Shown here in pieces: positions 1-8,665 of a stretch of 64,000 bases of DNA. A program made the translations under genes and the position numbers. The notes under the pieces were generated by a model that had not been told where the DNA came from, searched no databases, and saw nothing but the letters and a program-made list of their open reading frames with translations. Within the stretch, counting starts at the first letter, position 1. Each line of letters starts with the position of its first letter. Source of the DNA: an uncultured Algibacter sp. (GTDB lineage: Bacteria > Bacteroidota > Bacteroidia > Flavobacteriales > Flavobacteriaceae); the NCBI GenBank assembly GCA_947502405.1, contig CANMZT010000004.1:248001-312000 (forward strand), given 5' to 3'.

Positions 1-2
1 GT

Positions 3-569
3 GGTGGTACTGGTAGTACAGCAACAACTAATGATGCAACATGGAATGATGCCATGCAAGGTACAAGTACGTGGACAAACCCAGGTGGTGATTTCTCTGC
101 TTCTCCTATGGCTTCATTAGCAGTTACAGGAATTGGGAGTTACACATTTACATCTAATGCAAATTTTGTAGCTACAGTTCAAAACTGGATAGACACACCT
201 AATTCCAATAACGGATTAATACTTATTGGAGATGAAAATGTTGCTAGAAGCGCTAGACGTTTTGATAGTAGAGAAGGTACAAATGTCCCGCAACTTAGTA
301 TTAGTTATACCACACTTAGCACAAATAGATTTACAACTATAAATTTTTCCATGTTTCCAAATCCAACAAATAATCAAGTTAGTTTAAGGCTTCCAAAACA
401 TATATCTAAAGCCCAATTAAGTATTTATGACGTATTGGGTAAACAGGTAAAAAATAAAAGTATATCTAATCAAGAACGTATCGACATTTCAGACTTGGAC
501 AGCGGGGTTTATTTATTAGAAGTTTCCTCAAAAGGTATGACAAAAACTAAACGATTAATAAAATTATAA
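3..569 (+). CDS. DNRLRE domain protein with T9SS sorting domain (5' end missing)
   Basis: The frame is open to the left edge of the window, so the start and most of the protein lie outside. The visible part begins with a typical DNRLRE-domain ending (ATWNDAM, then TWTNPGGDFSASPMASL, FVATVQNWID, LILIGDEN) and continues to a T9SS type A sorting domain (MFPNPTNNQVSLRL, IYDVLGKQVKN, DLDSGVYLLEV, KRLIKL at the end). The family is secreted across the outer membrane and anchored at the cell surface. It lies 19 bases before the DUF5777 gene and is probably first in, or part of, the same transcript. The role of the missing N-terminal part cannot be judged. Confidence 0.85.
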   Translation, partial: GGTGSTATTNDATWNDAMQGTSTWTNPGGDFSASPMASLAVTGIGSYTFTSNANFVATVQNWIDTPNSNNGLILIGDENVARSARRFDSREGTNVPQLSISYTTLSTNRFTTINFSMFPNPTNNQVSLRLPKHISKAQLSIYDVLGKQVKNKSISNQERIDISDLDSGVYLLEVSSKGMTKTKRLIKL

Positions 570-588
570 TTTAAAACACTAAAATTAT

Positions 589-1437
589 ATGAAGCGCTTA
601 CTTTTAATAGTATTGATATTACCGTTTTTAGTGAACACCCAAAATGATTTACTTGATGAAATAGATACATATCAAACAGAAGGACAATATGCAACTGCCG
701 CTTTTAAAGGTCTGAAAATTGTAAATTTTGAATCCACAAAATTAGTAGCAAAAGACGAACTTACTTTTATAGTATCCCATAGGTTTGGGAGCGTTAAAAA
801 TGGCATTGACACCTTTTTTGGATTAGATGAAGCTGTAACACGAATCCATTTTGTTTATGGAATTAGTGATGCTATAAATATTGGTGTTTCAAGAAGTTCT
901 TTTTTAAAAGTTTACGATATTACTACTAAATACCGATTGTTAAGGCAAGAAGAAAATGGTTTTCCTTTTACAATAGTTGGTTTTAATGCCGTATTAATTA
1001 ATACAGCATTGGATAAAGAAAACCTACCTTTATTAAAATTTAAACACAGATTAGGATATACAGCTCAGATATTAATTTCAAGAAAAATAAACACCGACTT
1101 TTCAGTTGAACTTGCTCCAACTTTTTTTCATGATAATTATGTTCAAGTTGATGAACAAAGTAATTCTCAATTTGCTTTAGGATTTGGCGGACGTTACAAA
1201 TTAGGTAAGCGATGGTCTGTGAATGCTGATTACGGTTTACACTTAAATAGAGCTAATAACTCACCTTTTAAAAATCCGTTATCTATTGGTTTTGATTTAG
1301 AAACAGGTGGGCACGTTTTCCAAATGCATTTTTCAAATGCTCAAGCTATGAATACCAATGGTTTTTTAGGACAAGGAACTGGTGATTGGTCAGATGGAGA
1401 CGTATATTTTGGATTTAACCTAAGCAGGAGATTCTAA
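589..1437 (+). CDS. DUF5777-family beta-barrel protein
   Basis: A signal peptide (MKRLLLIVLILPFLVNTQ) is followed by a 260-residue protein rich in alternating hydrophobic and aromatic residues that ends in Phe (LSRRF), as outer-membrane barrels do. The early segment TAAFKGLKIVNFESTKLV, followed by ISHRFG-like VSHRFG, is characteristic of DUF5777, a Bacteroidota family whose function is not known to me. The ATG at 589 is the only good start and precedes the signal peptide directly. It sits between the DNRLRE protein and a haem-binding lipoprotein with short gaps (19 and 30 bases), so an operon is likely. Outer-membrane location is inferred. Confidence 0.82.
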   Translation: MKRLLLIVLILPFLVNTQNDLLDEIDTYQTEGQYATAAFKGLKIVNFESTKLVAKDELTFIVSHRFGSVKNGIDTFFGLDEAVTRIHFVYGISDAINIGVSRSSFLKVYDITTKYRLLRQEENGFPFTIVGFNAVLINTALDKENLPLLKFKHRLGYTAQILISRKINTDFSVELAPTFFHDNYVQVDEQSNSQFALGFGGRYKLGKRWSVNADYGLHLNRANNSPFKNPLSIGFDLETGGHVFQMHFSNAQAMNTNGFLGQGTGDWSDGDVYFGFNLSRRF

Positions 1438-1467
1438 TAAAAAATAATAACAGTAAAAACAATAACT

Positions 1468-1851
1468 ATGAAATCTACAAAATTAATTTATGTTTTAGCA
1501 TTATGTCTAATAATTTTCAACTGTTCTAGCGATAGTAACGACGATTTACAAGAAGAGGAACAACAACAAGAGGAACAACAAGAAGAAATGGATCCAAATC
1601 CAACACCTATTACCTATAATGGTGATATAAGAAGTATTATGACTAACAACTGTAATCAATGTCATGGAAGTACAACTACAAATGGGGCTCCATTTTCTTT
1701 AACAACTTACAGTCAGGTAAGTGGTAGAATAGATCGTATTATAGCCCGCACAAATAACGCATCAAATCCAATGCCTCGTGCTGGTTTAATGAATATTGAA
1801 TTAAGAAACATGATTAAGCAATGGAAAGATGATGGTTTATTAGAAAACTAA
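1468..1851 (+). CDS. Cytochrome c-like haem-binding lipoprotein
   Basis: A lipoprotein signal with the lipobox IIFNC (Cys19) is followed by a Ser/Asp patch and a Glu/Gln-rich linker (residues 29-41). The C-terminal 80 residues carry a single covalent haem motif CNQCH (CxxCH) in the context DIRSIMTNNCNQCHG, and later NPMPRAGLMN with a methionine that could be the distal ligand. Small membrane-tethered mono-haem proteins of this kind pass electrons in the periplasm. The gene lies between the DUF5777 barrel and the YceI gene in the same direction, which suggests a shared periplasmic redox or small-molecule role. Haem binding is read from the motif; the partner is unknown. Confidence 0.82.
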   Translation: MKSTKLIYVLALCLIIFNCSSDSNDDLQEEEQQQEEQQEEMDPNPTPITYNGDIRSIMTNNCNQCHGSTTTNGAPFSLTTYSQVSGRIDRIIARTNNASNPMPRAGLMNIELRNMIKQWKDDGLLEN

Positions 1852-1899
1852 TCGTTATAAATATTGGCAAGTAATTTGCTGTAAATCAATAAAATTGGT

Positions 1900-2442
1900 A
1901 TGAAAAAAATAGTCTATCTCATAGTCTTAATTAGTATAAATATTTTTGCTCAATCAAAATATTTAACTAAAACTGGTACTATAAATTTTGAAGCATCAGT
2001 GCCTTCTGTTGAAGAGGTTAAAGCTGAAAACAATTCAGTTACGGCTATACTAAACTCTGATAATGGCGAATTTGCAGCTTTGGTTTTTATAAAAGGTTTC
2101 CGTTTTAAAAACGCTTTAATGGAAGAGCATTTTAATGAAAACTATGCTGAATCCGACACTTATCCTAAGGCCACGTTTAAAGGAAAAATTAAAAACTTTT
2201 CCAAGGATATGTTGAATTCTAAATTGGAATTTAAGTTGGATGGTACATTAACATTTCATGGGAAAACGAAACAAATTAATGATATGGTTATCAGCCTAAA
2301 TAAGCAAGATGATTTAATATCTGCTTCAGGAAACTTTAAAGTTCTTGTATCTGATTTTGATATAAAAATTCCCAGAATAGTTAGGGATAAGGTATCTGAA
2401 GAGGTACAAATTACTTATAAGTTTGATTTGAAAAAAAGGTAG
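1900..2442 (+). CDS. YceI family periplasmic protein
   Basis: A signal peptide (cleavage near IFAQ) is followed by a YceI-like domain: TGTINFEASVP near the start, then HFNENYAESDTYPKATFKG, and LDGTLTFHGKTKQIN, all typical of the lipocalin-like YceI fold that binds polyisoprenoid or amphiphilic ligands. The length of 180 residues is normal for the family. It is the last gene of the run that starts with the DNRLRE protein and is followed by a strong hairpin terminator. The family call is secure; the ligand and task are not. Confidence 0.9.
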   Translation: MKKIVYLIVLISINIFAQSKYLTKTGTINFEASVPSVEEVKAENNSVTAILNSDNGEFAALVFIKGFRFKNALMEEHFNENYAESDTYPKATFKGKIKNFSKDMLNSKLEFKLDGTLTFHGKTKQINDMVISLNKQDDLISASGNFKVLVSDFDIKIPRIVRDKVSEEVQITYKFDLKKR

Positions 2443-2468
2443 CCTCAATAATTCTATCTTACTAGCAT

Positions 2469-2496
2469 AAAAAAAGCCGCTTAAAGCGGCTTTTTA
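2469..2496. terminator. Bidirectional hairpin terminator between the YceI gene and carB
   Basis: The stem GCCGC/GCGGC is flanked by runs of A on the left and T on the right, so it can work on both strands. It separates two convergent genes whose stops lie at 2442 and 2515. Confidence 0.85.
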
Positions 2497-2514
2497 TTTA
2501 TTTAAATACTAATA

Positions 2515-5370
2515 TTACTTACTCAAATACATTTTTCTACGTGAGTATAAATCGTAGAACTCATCATCTTTTAAGCTATCTATAAACAAGATACTTTCTC
2601 CAGTACTCTTCATTTCAGGCCCTAGACGTTTATCTACATTCGGGAATTTATTAAATGAAAAAACTGGTTGCTTTATAGCATATCCTTCTAATCGTGGTTT
2701 AAAGTCAAAGTCAGTTACCTTCTTCTCACCTAGCATCACTTTAGTCGCATAATTTACGTAAGGTTCTTTATAGGCTTTTGCTATGAAAGGTACCGTTCTA
2801 GAAGCTCTAGGGTTAGCTTCAATAATGTAAACCGTATCATCTTTTATAGCAAATTGTATATTGATTAAACCCACCGTATTTAACGATCTTGCTATAGTAT
2901 GTGTATGATCAATAATTTGTTGCATCACCAAATCTCCTAAATTAAAGGCTGGTAGTGTAGCATTTGAATCTCCTGAGTGAACACCACAAGGCTCAATATG
3001 CTCCATAATTCCTATGATGTAAACATTTCCATCAGCATCACAAATAGCATCTGCTTCTGCTTCTATAGCGCCATCTAAATAGTGATCTAATAAAAGTTTG
3101 TTATTAGGGATTTTTCTAAGTAAATCAACAACATGCTCTACCAATTCTTCCTTATTAATAACAATTTTCATCCCTTGCCCTCCTAATACATAAGATGGCC
3201 TTACTAGAATAGGAAAATCTAATTCATCAGCTAAAGCTAAAGCTTCATCAGCATTTTCTGCAACTCCAAATTCTGGGTAAGGAATATTATTTTCTTTTAA
3301 TAATTTAGAAAAGCTCCCTCTGTCTTCTGCTAAATCTAATGATTCAAAACTAGTACCAATAATCTTAACACCATACTTGGTTAATTTTTCGGCAAGCTTA
3401 AGTGCCGTTTGCCCTCCTAGTTGTACAATAACACCTTCTGGCTTTTCATGACGAATAATATCGTAAATATGTTCCCAGAATACGGGCTCAAAATATAGCT
3501 TATCTGCTGTATCAAAATCTGTAGATACCGTTTCTGGGTTACAGTTAATCATTATGGTTTCATAACCACATTCAGCTGCCGCTAAAACACCATGTACACA
3601 ACAATAATCAAATTCTATACCTTGCCCAATTCTATTTGGCCCAGAACCAAGAACTACTATTTTCTTTTTATCAGTTACAATACTTTCGTTATGCACATAA
3701 GTTTCTCCCTCTGGAGTTTCTATGGTGTTTTCGAAAGTTGAGTAGTAATATGGTGTTTTTGCTGTAAATTCAGCAGCACATGTATCAACTAATTTAAATA
3801 CACGTTGAATATTAAATTCATCTCTTTTATTATATACCTGACTTTCTAAACACCCTAGCATGTGTGCAATCTGACGGTCTCCATAACCTTTTTGCTTAGC
3901 TTCAAGTAATAAGTCTCTATCTAATGTATCGATAGTATATGTTGAAATCTCTTTTTCTAACTGGAATAGCTCCTCGTATTGCTTTAAATACCACATATCT
4001 ATTTTTGTGATATCATAAATCTGACTTAACGGAATTCCCATGGCAATAGCATCGTATATAACAAAAACACGATCCCAACTAGCATGAGTTAACTTGTCAA
4101 TAATTTGGTTATAATCACTAAACCCTTTACCATCAGCTCCTAAACCATTTCTTTTAATCTCTAAAGATTGGGTTGCTTTATGAAGTGCTTCTTGAAAAGA
4201 ACGTCCAATTCCCATAACCTCCCCAACAGCTTTCATTTGAAGTCCTAGAGTTCTATCTGACCCTTCAAACTTATCAAAATTCCAACGTGGTATTTTTACG
4301 ATTACGTAATCTAAAGTTGGCTCGAATAAGGCTGAAGTAGATTTTGTTATTTGGTTATCTAATTCATCAAGAGTGTAACCTATAGCTAATTTTGTTGCTA
4401 TTTTTGCAATTGGATAACCTGTAGCTTTACTAGCTAATGCAGAAGAACGAGATACACGCGGATTAATTTCAATGGCAATAATGTCTTCTTTTTCATCAGG
4501 GCTTACAGCAAATTGCACGTTACATCCTCCTTCAAAATCACCAATACTACGCATCATTTTAATAGCCATATCACGCATTTTTTGATATGTTCTATCACTT
4601 AGCGTCATTGCAGGAGCTACAGTTATAGAATCTCCTGTATGAATACCCATTGGGTCCATATTTTCAATAGAACAGATAATCACAACATTATCATTTCTAT
4701 CTCTAAGCAATTCCAGTTCATATTCTTTCCAACCCATCATTGCTTTATCAATCATCACTTCATGAATCGGAGAAACCTCTAATCCGTGACGCAATAATTT
4801 ATCAAAGTCTTTTTCCTCATAAACAATCGCTGCTCCAGCACCTCCTAAAGTAAAAGACGAACGAATACATAAAGGAAACCCAAACTCTTGAGCAATTTCT
4901 TTTCCTTTTAAGAAAGATGTTGCGGTAGCCTGTGGCGCCATACCTACTCCTATCTTCCCCATGAGCTCTCTAAACTGCTCTCTATCTTCAGTAATATTGA
5001 TGGCATTAATATCTACACCTATAAGTTCTACTCCAAAATCTTCCCAGATACCTTTTTCGTCTGCTTCAATACATAAATTTAATGCTGTTTGTCCTCCCAT
5101 AGTTGGTAAAACAGCATCAATTTGAGGGTGATCCTTCAAAATTTTAATAATCGATTTTGTATTAAGAGGCAATAAATATACATGATCAGCCATGGAAGGG
5201 TCTGTCATAATGGTTGCTGGATTTGAATTGATAAGTATCGTTTCAATTCCATCTTCTCTTAAAGATCTTAAAGATTGAGATCCTGAATAATCAAACTCAC
5301 ATGCTTGTCCTATTACAATAGGTCCTGAGCCAATAATTAATATCGATTTTAATTTAGGATTTTTCGGCAT
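2515..5370 (-). CDS. carB: Carbamoyl-phosphate synthase large subunit
   Basis: Makes carbamoyl phosphate from bicarbonate, ATP and ammonia delivered by CarA, for pyrimidine and arginine synthesis. Both ATP-grasp halves are present: the first from IIGSGPIVIGQACEFDYSG onwards, the second from VVLGSGPNRIGQGIEFDYC at about residue 560; each has its EINPR or EANPR signature. The protein has 951 residues against about 1070 in E. coli. It stops soon after MKSTGESILFID, where the C-terminal allosteric (MGS-like) domain should begin, so nucleotide or ornithine control through that domain is missing. carA is not next to it. A TAnnTTTG promoter element lies at 5408-5415. Confidence 0.97.
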   Translation of the reverse strand: MPKNPKLKSILIIGSGPIVIGQACEFDYSGSQSLRSLREDGIETILINSNPATIMTDPSMADHVYLLPLNTKSIIKILKDHPQIDAVLPTMGGQTALNLCIEADEKGIWEDFGVELIGVDINAINITEDREQFRELMGKIGVGMAPQATATSFLKGKEIAQEFGFPLCIRSSFTLGGAGAAIVYEEKDFDKLLRHGLEVSPIHEVMIDKAMMGWKEYELELLRDRNDNVVIICSIENMDPMGIHTGDSITVAPAMTLSDRTYQKMRDMAIKMMRSIGDFEGGCNVQFAVSPDEKEDIIAIEINPRVSRSSALASKATGYPIAKIATKLAIGYTLDELDNQITKSTSALFEPTLDYVIVKIPRWNFDKFEGSDRTLGLQMKAVGEVMGIGRSFQEALHKATQSLEIKRNGLGADGKGFSDYNQIIDKLTHASWDRVFVIYDAIAMGIPLSQIYDITKIDMWYLKQYEELFQLEKEISTYTIDTLDRDLLLEAKQKGYGDRQIAHMLGCLESQVYNKRDEFNIQRVFKLVDTCAAEFTAKTPYYYSTFENTIETPEGETYVHNESIVTDKKKIVVLGSGPNRIGQGIEFDYCCVHGVLAAAECGYETIMINCNPETVSTDFDTADKLYFEPVFWEHIYDIIRHEKPEGVIVQLGGQTALKLAEKLTKYGVKIIGTSFESLDLAEDRGSFSKLLKENNIPYPEFGVAENADEALALADELDFPILVRPSYVLGGQGMKIVINKEELVEHVVDLLRKIPNNKLLLDHYLDGAIEAEADAICDADGNVYIIGIMEHIEPCGVHSGDSNATLPAFNLGDLVMQQIIDHTHTIARSLNTVGLINIQFAIKDDTVYIIEANPRASRTVPFIAKAYKEPYVNYATKVMLGEKKVTDFDFKPRLEGYAIKQPVFSFNKFPNVDKRLGPEMKSTGESILFIDSLKDDEFYDLYSRRKMYLSK

Positions 5371-5407
5371 TTTTTAGAGGTTATATATTGTTGTTTTTAA
5401 TGTGTTG

Positions 5408-5415
5408 CAAAAATA
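5408..5415 (-). promoter_or_regulatory. Probable -7 element of the carB promoter
   Basis: On the minus strand this reads TATTTTTG, matching the Bacteroidota housekeeping -7 consensus TAnnTTTG, 38 bases before the carB start codon. Confidence 0.5.
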
Positions 5416-5485
5416 GTAATCAGTAGATATAAAAAAAGGCATTACACTTAAGTAACACCTTTAAATTATCAACAATTGTTAATCA

Positions 5486-5647
5486 TTATTTCTTATGTCT
5501 AGTTTCAGATGACACAGATAATCTTTTTCTACCTTTAGCTCTTCTACGCGCTAATACCTTTCTACCGTTAGCAGAAGCCATTCTTTCTCTGAAACCGTGC
5601 TTGTTTCTTCTCTTTCTTTTAGAAGGCTGAAATGTTCTTTTACTCAT
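5486..5647 (-). CDS. rpmH: 50S ribosomal protein L34
   Basis: This 53-residue protein begins [20 protein letters not shown] and continues with [23 protein letters not shown], the standard L34 sequence. It is very basic, as expected for a protein that binds 23S rRNA. It was missed by an ORF cutoff of 60 residues. It is a single gene here, with its own TAnnTTTG element at 5710-5717, rather than next to rnpA and dnaA as in many other bacteria. Confidence 0.98.
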   Translation of the reverse strand: MSKRTFQPSKRKRRNKHGFRERMASANGRKVLARRRAKGRKRLSVSSETRHKK

Positions 5648-5709
5648 TATCTTGTATCTTTAAAACTGATTGTAATTTCTAAAATATGTGGCTTTGTCAA
5701 AACCGAGGG

Positions 5710-5717
5710 CAAATATA
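5710..5717 (-). promoter_or_regulatory. Probable -7 element of the rpmH promoter
   Basis: The minus strand reads TATATTTG, an exact TAnnTTTG match, 63 bases before the rpmH start. Confidence 0.5.
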
Positions 5718-5939
5718 CAAAGCCTTTATTACTTTGCAAATCATTTTTTAAAAAAAATTAGAAATATTTTTATTCGCTTAAAACACGCTGCTAAACCTTT
5801 ATTTATTTGGGGTTAGCTTACATTTTATAAATTATCAATACGCCTATTTTGATAAAAATTTAGTTTCTTTGCAGTCTTAAAACTCGAAAGCAGTTTGTAT
5901 TATAAACCAAGATGCTTTTTATTATATTAAAAATACGTC

Positions 5940-6518
5940 ATGTTCAATAAAAACATAAAACTTATCATTGCGGTTGGTATTATTGCTTTTGCAGTGTATC
6001 AATTTACTGAAAGCTACATTGGTAATGGTATTGCATTAATTTTTCTAGCCTTAATCTTTGTGTTCTTATACTTTAAGAATGAATTTATTTTATTAGCCTT
6101 TTTAAGATTACGAAAGCAAGACTTTCCTGGAGCTAAAAAGTGGTTGAGCAAAATTAAGAACCCTGAAGCTGCTCTTGTTAAAAAGCAACAAGGTTATTAC
6201 AATTATTTACACGGTATCATGGTTTCTCAAGATAATATGAATGAAGCTGAAAAATATTTCAAAAAGGCCATTTCTTTAGGTTTATCTATGGATCATGATT
6301 TAGCAATGGCCAAATTAAACTTAGCAGGTATTGCCTTTTCTAAGCGTAGAAAACAAGAGGCTCAAAAATTACTTGCTGAAGCACAAAAGCTTGATAAACA
6401 AGGTATGCTAACAGATCAAATAAAAATGATGAAGCAAAACATGAAACAAGCTGTTGGCCCTAACCAACATTTTGGTGCAAGTGGCTCTATAAGATCTCAA
6501 AAAAGAAGAGCGAGGTAA
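5940..6518 (+). CDS. Membrane-anchored TPR protein
   Basis: Two adjacent membrane segments (about residues 8-22 and 29-46, IALIFLALIFVFLYF) resemble the small DUF2892-type hairpin. They are followed by a cytoplasmic part with about two TPR-like repeats (QQGYYNYLHGIMVSQDNMNEAEKYFKKAISL, then AKLNLAGIAFSKRRKQEAQKLLAEA, residues about 85-155). The C-terminus is basic (RSQKRRAR). A scaffold or adaptor role is inferred from the TPRs; no enzyme motif is visible. The gene stands alone, followed by its own terminator. Confidence 0.75.
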   Translation: MFNKNIKLIIAVGIIAFAVYQFTESYIGNGIALIFLALIFVFLYFKNEFILLAFLRLRKQDFPGAKKWLSKIKNPEAALVKKQQGYYNYLHGIMVSQDNMNEAEKYFKKAISLGLSMDHDLAMAKLNLAGIAFSKRRKQEAQKLLAEAQKLDKQGMLTDQIKMMKQNMKQAVGPNQHFGASGSIRSQKRRAR

Positions 6519-6540
6519 TAATCCTCGCTCTTATACTTTT
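6507..6540 (+). terminator. Hairpin terminator after the TPR gene
   Basis: The stem AGAGCGAGG/CCTCGCTCT has a 7-base loop that includes the stop codon, and a T-rich tail follows. It lies 20 bases from the end of the convergent lytic transglycosylase gene. Confidence 0.75.
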
Positions 6541-6559
6541 TTCTTCTTAAAAACTTATT

Positions 6560-7486
6560 TTAGTTTAAGGAATAATATCCATCTTTAGGAATCTCAACAT
6601 AGTACTGTTTACGAGATTTATTATTAAGATGTGGTTCACGTAACCATGGGTTATGTAATTTTAGAAGTTTATAATTTATACCGAAACGTGCTGCAAATTG
6701 AGTAAAATCAGTTACAGCTGTATCAACCTCTACTTTATAAGTTGGGATGTTAGCATACAAGTCTTTATCTCTAAAATTAAATCCATATTTTTTAGGGTTA
6801 GACAATATTTCTTTCAGCGCTACTATTCTGAATAAATAACGCCCAGTTTCTTCACCTAAAAGTAAATCGTAGTAGTCTGAAACACCTTGCTCTTTTAAGC
6901 GTTTTGATATTCCTGCTTTACCAGCATTATAAGCTGCAGCCGACAAAGTCCAAGACCCTAATTTATTTTTTGCTTCCAATAAATATTTGCAAGCTACCTC
7001 AGTTGCCTTTTCTAGATGATAACGTTCATCTACATTTTTATTTACTTCTAAGCCATTTTCTCTTCCTGTAGCTGGCATAATTTGCCATACACCTCTTGCT
7101 CCAGCAGGAGAAACAGCATTAGTTAACCCACTTTCAATAACCGCTAAATATTTAAAATCATCTGGCACACCGTTTCTTGCTAAAATGGGTTCTATTACTG
7201 GGAAGTATTTCTTAGCACGTTTAAACATTAATAGTCCATTGGATTGCCAGTAGGTATTTACTAGCAGTTCTCTATCCATACGCTCTAAAATATCTGGGTT
7301 ATCAAGCGGCATGGGTTCACCTGCAAAATTTAAATCATCCGGAACTTGTAAGGCATAAACATTGTAATCATTTATCAGTTTTGTTTCAAAATTTTCATCG
7401 GTAGGTGCATCTTGAAGGGCATAAATAAACAACGCACATAAACTTAATAATCCCACAAACGCTAGAGCTTTCTGTATAATCTTCAT
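6560..7486 (-). CDS. Lytic murein transglycosylase (SLT domain)
   Basis: Cleaves peptidoglycan between N-acetylmuramic acid and N-acetylglucosamine. An N-terminal hydrophobic segment (residues 7-24) exports or anchors it. The SLT domain at about residues 95-215 has the catalytic Glu in YLAVIESGLTNAVSPAGARGVW, then the family motifs QIMPATGRENGL and AAAYNAGKAGI. The C-terminal 80 residues (FAARFGINYKLLKLHNPWL) look like the degenerate LysM-type tail of the MltD family. It lies 35 bases after the hydrolase gene on the same strand, so the two may be cotranscribed. Confidence 0.92.
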   Translation of the reverse strand: MKIIQKALAFVGLLSLCALFIYALQDAPTDENFETKLINDYNVYALQVPDDLNFAGEPMPLDNPDILERMDRELLVNTYWQSNGLLMFKRAKKYFPVIEPILARNGVPDDFKYLAVIESGLTNAVSPAGARGVWQIMPATGRENGLEVNKNVDERYHLEKATEVACKYLLEAKNKLGSWTLSAAAYNAGKAGISKRLKEQGVSDYYDLLLGEETGRYLFRIVALKEILSNPKKYGFNFRDKDLYANIPTYKVEVDTAVTDFTQFAARFGINYKLLKLHNPWLREPHLNNKSRKQYYVEIPKDGYYSLN

Positions 7487-7521
7487 TGTAATAAGTTTTT
7501 CATAAAATTAAAAAAAATAGT

Positions 7522-8187
7522 TTAGCCTCCTAAAATAAGACGAGGTAAATTTTCATTAAACCATTTGTATTTATTAATAATTGCAATATGTGTACCACCC
7601 TTTATCACTATACAATCTTTAATGTGTTTAATAGGAAATACGGGGTCGCTATCACCATGAATATGAATAATATCTGGGATAGCCACTTTCTGCTCCCAAC
7701 AAACCATCTGTTTAATGGCCCAACTTAAATAGCCACTATCGTTAACCGATAAATACTTTTTGTAAAGCTCTAAACGCTTTTGAATATTTTTACCAAATGC
7801 ATATTTCTCGAAAACATCAATTTTACTAGCTAACTGTGTAGGCGCTAAAAGATACGCCTTGGTTGCTTTTACAATAAGCATTTTTTTGGGCAGTTCATGC
7901 ATACTTTTTACACTAGATACAATGATGAGTTTTCTAATTGATACAAACTTTCTCATTTCTTGCACCAAAACACCACCAAACGACACACCAAGTAAAACAA
8001 TATTATCATGACTAATGTTTCTAGATAATCTTTCAGCATAATCAGTTAAACTTTCATTACTAAGAGGTATACTCCATTCTAAGTAATGTAATTTAAATTG
8101 ATTTTTAGGTAATATTATATGCTCAAAAATTTTAGGGCTTGCTGCCATTCCGGGCATTAAATATACATGTATTATCTGCTGAACCAT
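7522..8187 (-). CDS. Alpha/beta hydrolase
   Basis: The nucleophile elbow GVSFGG (Gly-x-Ser-x-Gly) follows the strand DNIVLLGVSFGGVLVQEM, and a late HGDSDPVFPIKH supplies the acid, with GGTHIAI supplying the His. That completes a Ser-Asp-His triad. The N-terminus MVQQIIHVYLMPGMAASPKIF holds the expected oxyanion region. At 221 residues it is a compact hydrolase with little lid domain. The substrate is unknown. It lies just upstream of the lytic transglycosylase on the same strand and is divergent from the acetyltransferase-like gene. Confidence 0.85.
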   Translation of the reverse strand: MVQQIIHVYLMPGMAASPKIFEHIILPKNQFKLHYLEWSIPLSNESLTDYAERLSRNISHDNIVLLGVSFGGVLVQEMRKFVSIRKLIIVSSVKSMHELPKKMLIVKATKAYLLAPTQLASKIDVFEKYAFGKNIQKRLELYKKYLSVNDSGYLSWAIKQMVCWEQKVAIPDIIHIHGDSDPVFPIKHIKDCIVIKGGTHIAIINKYKWFNENLPRLILGG

Positions 8188-8232
8188 AAGGGATTAACCT
8201 TTAATTTACTTTCGTTTAATGATTTTTTTTCG

Positions 8233-8240
8233 TAATTTTG
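8233..8240 (+). promoter_or_regulatory. Probable -7 element of the acetyltransferase-like gene
   Basis: TAATTTTG is an exact TAnnTTTG match, 60 bases before the ATG at 8301. It contains the TTG at 8238, so translation cannot start there if this promoter is used. Confidence 0.5.
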
Positions 8241-8300
8241 CACAAAGTTAGAGAAATAGTACTCACTATTTTATTTTTCCTAGAACTAAAAATATACAAT

Positions 8301-8597
8301 ATGGTTGAAGCTGCAGAATTAATTGACAATGATTTTTTACGTCAATTTGAAATTAAAGTTGATAATGATTTAGCAAAAATTGAATACTCATTACAAGAGC
8401 GAAAGATTTTTTTAACCAAACTAATTATTCCAGAAAGTATACAAGATGAAGATTTCAAGAAAGAATTTTTATCTCTTGTTTTTGAAGAGGTAGCATCACG
8501 TAATTTAAGTGTTATGCCTACTTGCCCATCCATTGCAAAATTTGTAAGAAGTAATAGAAAGTATAAACGTATGCTTCCTGTAGGCGTAAGAATATAA
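8301..8597 (+). CDS. GNAT-type N-acetyltransferase-like protein (YjdJ/COG2388 type)
   Basis: This small protein of 98 residues starts MVEAAELIDNDFLRQFEI and has the strand-rich pattern of the small COG2388 GNAT proteins, ending with ASRNLSVMPTCPSIAKFVRSN, where the last helix contacts CoA in that family. A longer reading frame from a TTG at 8238 is open, but it would start inside a promoter element and would add an unrelated hydrophobic leader, so the ATG is chosen. The substrate is unknown. A terminator follows closely. Confidence 0.75.
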   Translation: MVEAAELIDNDFLRQFEIKVDNDLAKIEYSLQERKIFLTKLIIPESIQDEDFKKEFLSLVFEEVASRNLSVMPTCPSIAKFVRSNRKYKRMLPVGVRI

Positions 8598-8613
8598 TTT
8601 ATTCTTTTGAAAT

Positions 8614-8647
8614 AAAAAAAGCCGAAACTTAATAGTTTCGGCTTTTA
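8614..8647. terminator. Bidirectional hairpin terminator
   Basis: The stem GCCGAAACT/AGTTTCGGC has A7 before it and T4 after it. It lies between the acetyltransferase-like gene and the convergent lipoprotein gene. Confidence 0.85.
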
Positions 8648-8665
8648 TATTTTGATATAATTTAT

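Noticed and set aside
8238..8300. Longer start (TTG) for the acetyltransferase-like gene
   Set aside because: The TTG is part of the TAATTTTG promoter element; the ATG at 8301 gives a normal-length protein.
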